Below are positions 1 through 5,093 of a DNA stretch of 5,590 nt, one piece after another. Under the pieces are notes generated by a model. The model made no database searches. It worked only from the letters and a program-made list of their open reading frames with translations, and had not been told where the DNA came from. The position numbers were made by a program, and so were the translations under genes. The stretch is from NCBI GenBank assembly GCA_029287515.1, contig JARFQZ010000104.1:1-5590 (forward strand), read 5' to 3'. The first letter of the stretch is position 1, and each line of letters begins with the position of its first letter. This DNA is from Lysobacterales bacterium (lineage in GTDB: Bacteria > Pseudomonadota > Gammaproteobacteria > Xanthomonadales > SZUA-36).

Positions 1-1
1 A

Positions 2-745
2 GTGGGGTCCCGGGATGAAATCGGGCGGCTCGGCAACAGCGTAAACCAACTGGCGGAAACACTCGAAAAGAACCGCTCGGCCCGGCAACGCTGGATTGCG
101 GACATCGCCCATGAATTGCGCACGCCCGTGGCCGTCATGAAGGCTGAACTGGAGTCCATTGCCGATGGCGTGCGTCAGGCTGATCAGCGCATGACTGCAT
201 CCCTGACCGAGGAGATCAACCAGCTGGCTTCGCTGGTGGATGATCTGCAGGCACTGGCCTTGTCAGATTCAGGGGCCCTGAACGTAATCAAGGAGCCAGT
301 CGACCTGTCGGAAATCGCCGGTCAGGCGTCAGATGCATTCCGGCAACGCATGAAAGACCGCAGGATCACGCTGGAACTGGACCTGGGACAAAATGTCACA
401 ATCTCCGGAGACCCTCAGAGATTGAAGCAGTTATTGCACAATTTACTGGAAAACAGCTGCAGGTACGCGGACGAAGGCGGAACCGTGAGACTCTACCTTG
501 AAGCCGACGACCATGAGGCCGGCATCGTTCTGGAAGATTCGGGACCCGGTGTCAGCGATGAGCAACTCGAGCGCCTGTTCGATCGGTTCTATCGCGTGGA
601 AGGCAGCCGGTCGCGCGCGACAGGAGGCTCCGGGCTTGGCCTTTCCATCTGCAAGAACATAGCCGAGGCGCATGGAGGATCGATCGAAGCCAGTCATGGG
701 TCGTCCGGCGGTCTGCGAATCCGGGTTTCTTTACCCACCGTATGA
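2..745 (+). CDS. baeS: BaeS-like envelope-stress sensor histidine kinase, 3' part (5' end cut by window edge)
   Basis: This is the cytoplasmic part of a sensor kinase that autophosphorylates on histidine and passes the phosphate to the response regulator encoded next. The open frame runs off the left edge, so the GTG at 2 is not the start. Missing are the N-terminal membrane segments, the periplasmic sensor and most of HAMP. Visible residues, numbered from base 2: the HAMP end (DEIGRLGNSVNQLAETLEKN, about 5-24), the H-box DIAHELRTP with phospho-acceptor H37, the N-box with N147 and N151, the G1 box DSGPGV (179-184), the F-box (192-196) and the G2 box GGSGLGL (208-214). The catalytic core therefore looks intact. 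The TLEKN linker, the ELESIADGVR stretch after the H-box and the FYRVEGSRSRATGGSGLGL stretch closely follow E. coli BaeS as I remember it, which favours BaeS over a generic kinase. In E. coli the system responds to envelope damage and drives mdtABCD and spy; no efflux gene is visible here. Confidence 0.88.
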   Translation: MGSRDEIGRLGNSVNQLAETLEKNRSARQRWIADIAHELRTPVAVMKAELESIADGVRQADQRMTASLTEEINQLASLVDDLQALALSDSGALNVIKEPVDLSEIAGQASDAFRQRMKDRRITLELDLGQNVTISGDPQRLKQLLHNLLENSCRYADEGGTVRLYLEADDHEAGIVLEDSGPGVSDEQLERLFDRFYRVEGSRSRATGGSGLGLSICKNIAEAHGGSIEASHGSSGGLRIRVSLPTV

Positions 746-752
746 TCCGAGT

Positions 753-1436
753 ATGGGTTCGCCAGACAAAAACATACTGATTGTTGAAGATGAGCCGAAG
801 ATTGCGAGCTTGCTGCAGGATTACCTGCAGGCCCAGGGTGGTTTCGGTTCGCATATTGTATCCCGGGGCGACGAGGCACTGGGCCAGTTCAGGCGCCACT
901 CACCGGACCTCGTGCTGCTGGACCTGATGCTTCCGGGCACGGACGGGATTGAAGTGTGCAAAATGATCCGGGCGGAGAGTGACGTTCCGATCATTATGGT
1001 CACCGCGCGTGTGGAAGAGATCGATCGCTTGCTGGGCCTGGAACTTGGAGCCGATGATTACATCTGCAAGCCTTTTTCACCGCGTGAGGTCGTAGCCCGG
1101 GTCAAGGCCGTACTGCGGCGTTCCGCGCATGAAACCGGCACGGCAGGAGAGTCCGGTCTGGAACTGGATGTTGAGCAGTTCACCGCACATTACCAGGGTG
1201 TAAAACTTCACCTTACACCGGTGGAATTCGCCCTTCTCAAGACACTCTCCGGCCAACCGGGAAGGGTCTTTTCCCGGAACCAGTTGATGAACGAAATGTA
1301 TACGGATTATCGTGTCGTCAGCGACCGCGCCGTGGACACACACGTCAAGAACCTGCGCCGAAAATTGGGAGAAGTCACCCGGGGCCGGGAGCTTATTGAA
1401 TCCGTTTACAGTCTGGGTTATCGATTCGTGATCTGA
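753..1436 (+). CDS. baeR: BaeR-like OmpR/PhoB-family response regulator
   Basis: This is a 227-residue DNA-binding response regulator, partner of the kinase ending 7 bases upstream. The receiver domain has the acidic pair E12/D13, phospho-acceptor D57 in LLDLMLPGTDG, T84 and K106. The stretch EEIDRLLGLELGADDYICKP is nearly the E. coli BaeR wording. The C-terminal winged-helix domain (about 130-225) contains LTPVEFALLKTL, the DYRVVSDRAVDTHVKNLRRKL recognition-helix region and the terminal SLGYRF wing. The frame is open back to an ATG at 672, but that would add 27 non-homologous residues translated from inside the kinase gene. The ATG at 753 puts the ILIVEDEP strand at residues 8-15, as expected for the family. 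No good Shine-Dalgarno precedes 753, so translation probably depends on coupling to the kinase. Gene order kinase then regulator matches E. coli. Confidence 0.9.
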   Translation: MGSPDKNILIVEDEPKIASLLQDYLQAQGGFGSHIVSRGDEALGQFRRHSPDLVLLDLMLPGTDGIEVCKMIRAESDVPIIMVTARVEEIDRLLGLELGADDYICKPFSPREVVARVKAVLRRSAHETGTAGESGLELDVEQFTAHYQGVKLHLTPVEFALLKTLSGQPGRVFSRNQLMNEMYTDYRVVSDRAVDTHVKNLRRKLGEVTRGRELIESVYSLGYRFVI

Positions 1437-1579
1437 TAGAAATCATGATCGTATTCTTGCGGGAATCAATGTGTTCATGCGCTCAACTCCCCGCCCGGAA
1501 ATATTCCCATTCATATATGCCGAGGTCAGGTCAGGGCGATTGAAATGCATTGAAAATTGAAAAACGGACACTTAATGTA
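1437..1579. other. Convergent intergenic gap with ATTGAAA repeats
   Basis: This gap lies between the 3' ends of the response regulator and the amidase. It holds no convincing ORF. ATTGAAA occurs three times (1539-1545, 1549-1555, 1556-1562) in an AT-rich patch, and AGGTC is doubled in tandem at 1523-1532. Short pairings such as GGGAAT (1461-1466) with ATTCCC (1503-1508) and GCGGG (1459-1463) with CCCGC (1490-1494) exist, but neither is followed by a T-run. No clear terminator for the plus-strand operon is seen. Confidence 0.5.
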
Positions 1580-1599
1580 CTAAAGCGAACTACTGTCCG
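1558..1599 (-). terminator. Possible weak intrinsic terminator overlapping the amidase stop codon
   Basis: Read on the minus strand, CGGACA (1599-1594, within the last amidase codons) can pair perfectly with TGTCCG (1570-1565). This is followed directly by TTTTTC and, shortly after, another TTTT run. The 6-bp stem has a 23-base loop with little internal structure, so it is weaker than a classical terminator. The stop codon lies inside the loop. Position just at the gene end and the T-run are the main support. Confidence 0.35.
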
Positions 1600-2170
1600 G
1601 AGATAAACGGGTCAGGCTGGTGGAAGCCAGAATTTTCTTCCATGGAAAAAGAGGGCCCGGATCCATTTTTCTGGGGACCATAATAGCCGGTCTGTCGCTG
1701 GAGGGAACCTGTGAGGAGTCAAGGTCTTGGTGGCCTGCGATCCACTGGAGAGAAGGACAATCAGTTTGCAGCTGTTCCAGCAGCGCAATCAGAGCATCAA
1801 GCTGAGTATCGCTGTAGACCTGGGTCATATCCTGGTTACGGGAATCGAACCAATCCGGAAATCGACCCCGGTTATCGAGTTCGATTCCGATACTGGTTTC
1901 GTTGTGGCCGCGTACATGATGAGCAATCCGGTCAATCGGAACCCATTGCTCTATTTTTCCAGAACGTTCTATGTAGAAGTGTCCTGAATTACCAGTGCCG
2001 CTTTCCTGATAGTGTAGCTTTTCTCCGTAGTCCCGGGCCGCCTCCAGGTCCGGCAGCTCGGTGCAGTGAATCACGACCATGTCGACCGAGGAAGTAATCC
2101 TCGAGTTCAGGCGGGAAACATACGGCAAATGGCGTTCGATGATTGGGAATTGGGGCATTAACCCGTACAT
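1580..2170 (-). CDS. AmpD-type N-acetylmuramoyl-L-alanine amidase (Amidase_2 fold)
   Basis: This 196-residue zinc amidase is expected to cleave the bond between N-acetylmuramic acid and L-alanine in peptidoglycan or its recycled fragments. Predicted zinc ligands are H35 (VVIHCTE), H147 (AGHQDLD) and D170. K168 of RKMDPGP and E97 of SIGIELDN match the catalytic lysine and glutamate of AmpD. The core GHFYIERSGKIEQWVPIDR (63-81) and AHHVRGHN (83-90) are typical. No signal peptide or membrane segment is seen, so a cytoplasmic recycling role is likely. The loop between H147 and D170 is 22 residues against about 9 in E. coli AmpD as I recall it, so this is an AmpD-like relative and I do not assign the symbol. 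Start: ATG at 2170 is preceded by GGAGA but 19 bases away, across a hairpin; an in-frame ATG at 2158 is the alternative and lacks a good ribosome site. The gene stands alone, convergent to the two-component operon. Confidence 0.88.
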   Translation of the reverse strand: MYGLMPQFPIIERHLPYVSRLNSRITSSVDMVVIHCTELPDLEAARDYGEKLHYQESGTGNSGHFYIERSGKIEQWVPIDRIAHHVRGHNETSIGIELDNRGRFPDWFDSRNQDMTQVYSDTQLDALIALLEQLQTDCPSLQWIAGHQDLDSSQVPSSDRPAIMVPRKMDPGPLFPWKKILASTSLTRLSPDSSSL

Positions 2171-2173
2171 TGC

Positions 2174-2194
2174 GCCAGTCGAAACTGGCTCTCC
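2174..2194 (-). promoter_or_regulatory. Ribosome-binding site followed by a tetraloop hairpin before the amidase start
   Basis: On the minus strand the order is GGAGA (2194-2190), GCCAGT (2189-2184), TTCG loop (2183-2180), ACTGGC (2179-2174), GCA and ATG (2170-2168). The 6-bp stem is perfect and closes on a UUCG loop. The linear distance from GGAGA to ATG is 19 bases, too long for normal use. If the hairpin folds, only three unpaired bases remain on the start side. The pairing is seen in the sequence; a role in initiation is inferred. Confidence 0.45.
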
Positions 2195-2198
2195 ACGT

Positions 2199-2226
2199 AA
2201 GATATTGAATTATTGAATATATTCAA
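2199..2226 (-). promoter_or_regulatory. Candidate sigma-70 promoter for the amidase
   Basis: On the minus strand TTGAAT (2226-2221, 4 of 6 to TTGACA) is separated by 16 bases from TATCTT (2204-2199, 4 of 6 to TATAAT). It sits in the most AT-rich part of the window, just upstream of the amidase. A start near 2193-2191 would give a leader of only about 20 bases, beginning at or inside the GGAGA element. So either this promoter or the proposed ribosome site may be misplaced. An additional upstream promoter is possible. Confidence 0.35.
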
Positions 2227-2228
2227 TA
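2203..2228. repeat. 18-bp perfect palindrome with an adjacent direct repeat, operator-like
   Basis: TATTGAATA (2211-2219) is followed immediately by its exact reverse complement TATTCAATA (2220-2228). The half-site TATTGAAT also occurs at 2203-2210, head-to-tail with the palindrome. The element overlaps the candidate -35 box and spacer of the amidase promoter, where a dimeric repressor would act. No regulator encoded in the window can be assigned to it. Confidence 0.5.
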
Positions 2229-2427
2229 GAAATCTACCACATTCAGAAAGTACAGATTGTCTCCGAGTCAGTTCCTATCCCGGTCCTGGCTGGTTCGGGC
2301 GCACCTGGACTTGAGCTTACTTCGAACCGCAGCTAAGGTTACGGTTCTCAGTTCAGCAAGGCGTCCAGCCACACCTGTCCTGCGCCTTTATCCGGGATAC
2401 GAGTTCAATGTTCGGGTCAACTGGATT
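2229..2427. other. Non-coding stretch between the lipoprotein and amidase genes
   Basis: I see no credible gene here; the open plus-strand frame starting at 2257 runs antisense through the lipoprotein gene and has no family features. Three mutually complementary segments are present: GGTTCG (2292-2297), CGAACCG (2323-2329) and CGGTTC (2342-2347), so the middle one could pair with either flank. An 11-base palindrome TATCC-G-GGATA lies at 2389-2399, about 30 bases past the lipoprotein stop. Neither has the T-run of an intrinsic terminator. It may act as the 3' untranslated end of the upstream operon. Confidence 0.4.
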
Positions 2428-2640
2428 CTAGTTGTCTTTGTCTTGTTCCGGACAGGGGCCTGCCGAATCGCCATGATTGAGGTGCACGAAGCTGTCGGCA
2501 TTCGAGACCGCCAGGGTCTGTTTGCCGTCATGGCAAACGACCTGCTGTCCAAAGCGCCTGTCGTCGATGGTATCTGTTGTGCACGCTGATAGCATCGACA
2601 CTGCAACAATCAGGCATGCATTCCGAAGACCGCTTTTCAT
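2428..2640 (-). CDS. Small lipoprotein with Cys-flanked HGD motif
   Basis: This 70-residue protein is predicted to be exported and lipid-anchored. Residues 1-19 form a signal peptide with a hydrophobic core, ending in the lipobox LSAC, with the lipidated cysteine at C20. Threonine at +2 (no aspartate) favours outer-membrane sorting. The mature part is only about 50 residues. It contains C36-H-D-G-K, a TLAV strand, then H53-L-N-H56-G-D58 and G-P-C63. The pattern CHxGKxTLxV...HLxHGDxxGxC recurs in many secreted bacterial proteins as I know them, usually unannotated; its function is unknown to me. The two cysteines could form a disulfide, and the histidines and aspartate could bind metal (inference). 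ATG at 2640 is chosen; an adjacent in-frame TTG at 2643 is better spaced from AAGG but adds one residue only. It begins 15 bases after the amidohydrolase stop, so it is probably the last gene of that operon. Confidence 0.72.
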   Translation of the reverse strand: MKSGLRNACLIVAVSMLSACTTDTIDDRRFGQQVVCHDGKQTLAVSNADSFVHLNHGDSAGPCPEQDKDN

Positions 2641-2655
2641 CAATCGTCAACCTTT

Positions 2656-4017
2656 TCAAAGTCCCCGGGAGCGGATCTGGTCCAGCTTCCGATCCAGTTC
2701 CGGTCGGGTATAGACTTTACCGTTCCGGAACACTGCGAGAATCTGACGGGTTGCTCCGATGTCTTGCAGCGGATCGGCCGCCAGCAAAACGAGATCGGCC
2801 CGGTATCCCGCTATGACGTCACCGGTGTCGTCTTCTTCGAGGAAGCGGCTGACATTGAGGGTTCCGCTCTGGAGTGCTTCCAGAGGGCTCAATCCTGACG
2901 CCACCATGAAGCCCAGTTCTTCATGGATTGAAAATCCGGGTACGTTCATGATCTGGGGAGCATCTGAGCCAAGCAACAGGCCGGCATCTGCATCCTGCAG
3001 CTCCCCGATGAGCGTTCGGCGCGCCTCGATAAATTGCCGGCGGTCCTGCAGACTCACTTCGGACTGCATTTCCTCCACTCTCGCGATCCATCGGCGCTTG
3101 AGGTCATCGGAGACATAGGCCATGCAGGGACGCCCCAGCATCTCCTCCAGCGTTCTGGCGCCAGCCGTGTTCTCGAGCAGACTCTGGGTCGGCACGTTCC
3201 AGACGCCGGCACGGGCGGTATTCAGGGCGAGATCGCGCGCGCGCGCCGGATCCATGGCGGAGGCCAGATTGACACCAAACCACTGTGGCTGTACCCCGTA
3301 CTGGCTCGATTCGGGGGGTATCAGCGCCTCGGCATATCCGTCCAGGTGATCTATCGTTGCCTGATGCGCTTGCAGTGCAGCGTTCAGCCCTACCGCGAAA
3401 GACACGTGGCCCGCAAACGGGATTGGCACTTCATGGGCTGCGGTGGCGAGCGCGCTGAATTCATCCGGTTCCAGTCCGGGGTGCAGCTTGAGGAAATCGT
3501 AGCCGGCATCAGCCTGCATGCGCACCATTTCCGCTGCTTGCCGGGGGGATGTAACTGAACGCCCATTGAAAGAAGGTCCGCTGGTCACCAGCCGGGGGCC
3601 TTCCCAGGCACCGGTCGCGAGAAGTTCGCGCAACTCCAGATGCCACGGTTCTCCCAGCATGCCCCGGGCGAGCGTGATGCCGTTGGCCAGATACAGCATC
3701 AGAATGTCACGAGCGTACTGCTCACGCCCACTGGAAGGAATATGGGCGTGCATCTCCGACAGGCCGGGAATCAGGTAACCATCATGTCCGTCCACCCGGA
3801 CATCCGGCTCGCTGACATCGATTTCCGGATAAGCCGAAATCTGCGCAATCCGTCCCGCCCGGAGGACCACTGCCTGGTTCGGGGCTATGCTTCCATCCTT
3901 CATGGAGACGACGTTTACAGGCCCGATCACGGTTGTGCCGTTGGATTCGGCCCAGATGGCAGAACTGGCGGAAAAGAGCACAACCAGCGCCAGAATGAAT
4001 GTGAGGCGTTTGCTCAT
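2656..4017 (-). CDS. Secreted metal-dependent amidohydrolase (imidazolonepropionase/prolidase-like, COG1228 type)
   Basis: This 453-residue enzyme of the amidohydrolase superfamily is predicted to act in the periplasm. Residues 1-23 are a signal peptide with a cleavage site after AIWA. A small beta domain (about 28-85) precedes the barrel and is completed by the C-terminal strands (about 400-440, ADLVLLAADPL and VFRNGKVY). Metal-site residues are all visible: H90 and H92 in MHAH, K177 in FLKLHPG (likely carboxylated bridging lysine), H204 in AGHVS, H224 in IDHLDG and D352 in LGSDAP. WNVPTQSLLEN (273-283) is also typical of this subgroup. Known relatives cleave peptide-like, cyclic amide or lactone bonds; the substrate here cannot be told. 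The ATG at 4017 follows the DUF2333 stop by 10 bases, with AGGAAGG overlapping that stop region, so the two are co-transcribed and probably coupled. The lipoprotein gene follows. Confidence 0.88.
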   Translation of the reverse strand: MSKRLTFILALVVLFSASSAIWAESNGTTVIGPVNVVSMKDGSIAPNQAVVLRAGRIAQISAYPEIDVSEPDVRVDGHDGYLIPGLSEMHAHIPSSGREQYARDILMLYLANGITLARGMLGEPWHLELRELLATGAWEGPRLVTSGPSFNGRSVTSPRQAAEMVRMQADAGYDFLKLHPGLEPDEFSALATAAHEVPIPFAGHVSFAVGLNAALQAHQATIDHLDGYAEALIPPESSQYGVQPQWFGVNLASAMDPARARDLALNTARAGVWNVPTQSLLENTAGARTLEEMLGRPCMAYVSDDLKRRWIARVEEMQSEVSLQDRRQFIEARRTLIGELQDADAGLLLGSDAPQIMNVPGFSIHEELGFMVASGLSPLEALQSGTLNVSRFLEEDDTGDVIAGYRADLVLLAADPLQDIGATRQILAVFRNGKVYTRPELDRKLDQIRSRGL

Positions 4018-4027
4018 CTGGAGCTGC

Positions 4028-5029
4028 CTATCCTTCCTGCAACAGATTTCTCAGGTCGATGATCGCGGCGTTGGCGCGCGCAATGTAATTCGCCATCACC
4101 AGTGAGTGGTTGGCAAACAGACCGAACTGACTTCCGTTCAGGACCATTGGGCTGTGCAGAGCTTTCTGCGTGGATTCGAGTTCCCTGATGATTTGCCTGA
4201 AGCTGACCGTGGCGTTTTTCTTACGCAGGACATCTTCGAAATCGACCTCCATGGCGTGCAGAAAGTGCACCAGCGCCCAGGAAGTCCCGCGGGCTTCGTA
4301 GAAAACATCGTCTATCTGGGTCCACGGTGTTTTGACCATGACTACATTCGGAGAATCGGTCGACTGCCTGGCTTCCGGGTCGCCGGACAGATCCGTATTC
4401 AGTCGCACCTGGCCGACACTTGCTGACAGCCGCTGTGAGAGCGACCCCAGGCGCTTTTCGACAATAGCGAGCCAGTCCGTCAGGTTGTCGGCGCGGGCGT
4501 AGAACTGACCCTCGGATTCGCTTGGCGACGACAGGCGTGTCAGGTACCTCTCCAGCGCGTCCATGCCTTTCCTGTAACGTCCCTCGGTATCCGGCGGAAT
4601 CCATCGCGCGTTGTCATAGTGGAACAGGGGGTCTGCCTCTGAAAGGTCGAGATCTTCAGTCGATTGGGTCTGTGAACGGCTGAAATCATTGCGCATGGCG
4701 CGCGCAAGATCCCGTACCTGGGTGAGAACGCCAAACTCCCAGTTGGGGACGTTGTCCAGAAACACCCAGGGCGGCATGATGTCATTCGACATGTAGCCGC
4801 CGCGTTTATGCAGCAGCTCATCGACCACCTCGATCAATGTCGAAGTCGTCGTGTAACCGGTGACGAGCTGATGCCCGTGGTCTTGGGCATGCAGCGTCGC
4901 ACGGGCTATGGGGTTGAATGGCGGCGGCTCGTGATTAAGGAAGAACATCATCACCAGGCACACCACTACCAGCGCGGAAGGTATGCTGATCCAGAGGATG
5001 CGGGCTCGTTGGGAAAGTTGACTGATCAT
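4028..5029 (-). CDS. DUF2333 family membrane-anchored protein
   Basis: This 333-residue protein of unknown function belongs to a family I know from Pseudomonas and other gammaproteobacteria. A single N-terminal transmembrane helix (about residues 10-31, ISIPSALVVVCLVMMFFL) anchors it, with the remainder probably periplasmic. Family hallmarks in order: LVTGYTTTSTLIEVVDELL, the LDNVPNWEFGVLTQVRDLAR block (about 91-110) followed by DFSRSQTQSTED, FYARADNL (about 176-183), RLGSLSQRLSASVGQ (about 193-207), DDVFYEARGTSWAL (about 240-253), and the C-terminal NGSQFGLFANHSLVMANYIA. No catalytic motif is recognised. Length is normal and the frame is unbroken. I chose the ATG at 5029; a TTG at 5038, three codons upstream, is the alternative and lies closer to a weak GG-rich ribosome site. 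The gene precedes the amidohydrolase by 10 bases and follows the DUF3379-like gene by about 64 bases, in the same direction. Confidence 0.87.
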   Translation of the reverse strand: MISQLSQRARILWISIPSALVVVCLVMMFFLNHEPPPFNPIARATLHAQDHGHQLVTGYTTTSTLIEVVDELLHKRGGYMSNDIMPPWVFLDNVPNWEFGVLTQVRDLARAMRNDFSRSQTQSTEDLDLSEADPLFHYDNARWIPPDTEGRYRKGMDALERYLTRLSSPSESEGQFYARADNLTDWLAIVEKRLGSLSQRLSASVGQVRLNTDLSGDPEARQSTDSPNVVMVKTPWTQIDDVFYEARGTSWALVHFLHAMEVDFEDVLRKKNATVSFRQIIRELESTQKALHSPMVLNGSQFGLFANHSLVMANYIARANAAIIDLRNLLQEG

Positions 5030-5093
5030 GACAGACAATTTACCAGATTGGGCGCCGGCTTACCCCGCTGCCGTGCCCGATAAATTGGATATT
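5030..5093 (-). other. Short spacer between the DUF3379-like and DUF2333 genes
   Basis: This 64-base gap on the minus strand holds no clear terminator or sigma-70 promoter. It contains a GC-rich patch (about 5050-5080) without a convincing long stem and an AT-rich patch at its upstream end. Read-through from the upstream gene is plausible, but a separate promoter inside the upstream gene cannot be excluded. Confidence 0.35.

Noticed and set aside
672..752. N-terminal extension of the response regulator from the ATG at 672
   Set aside because: The added 27 residues are a shifted-frame reading of the kinase gene and have no counterpart in the OmpR family, whose receiver domain starts right where the ATG at 753 places it.
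1459..1508. Intrinsic terminator for the two-component operon
   Set aside because: The possible stems (GCGGG/CCCGC and GGGAAT/ATTCCC) have long loops and no following T-run on the plus strand.
1711..2097. Plus-strand open frame (128 codons) opposite the amidase
   Set aside because: Antisense to the well-supported amidase; its translation is rich in Arg, Pro and Ser as expected of a shadow frame.
2285..2330. tRNA-like T-arm words (GGTTCG and TTCGAACC)
   Set aside because: No acceptor stem, D-arm, anticodon arm or CCA end can be laid out around them on either strand.
2257..2589. Plus-strand open frame (110 codons) covering the intergenic stretch and the lipoprotein gene
   Set aside because: There is no ribosome site at its start, no family features, and it opposes a lipoprotein with a clear lipobox and conserved motif.
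3034..3558. Long plus-strand open frame (174 codons) opposite the amidohydrolase
   Set aside because: It lies wholly antisense to a gene with a complete set of catalytic motifs, and its translation shows no recognisable domain or export signal.
4540..4821. Second minus-strand frame inside the DUF2333 gene, as a possible frameshift or overlapping gene
   Set aside because: The DUF2333 frame is continuous with all family blocks in order, so there is no frameshift, and the alternative frame has no recognisable content.
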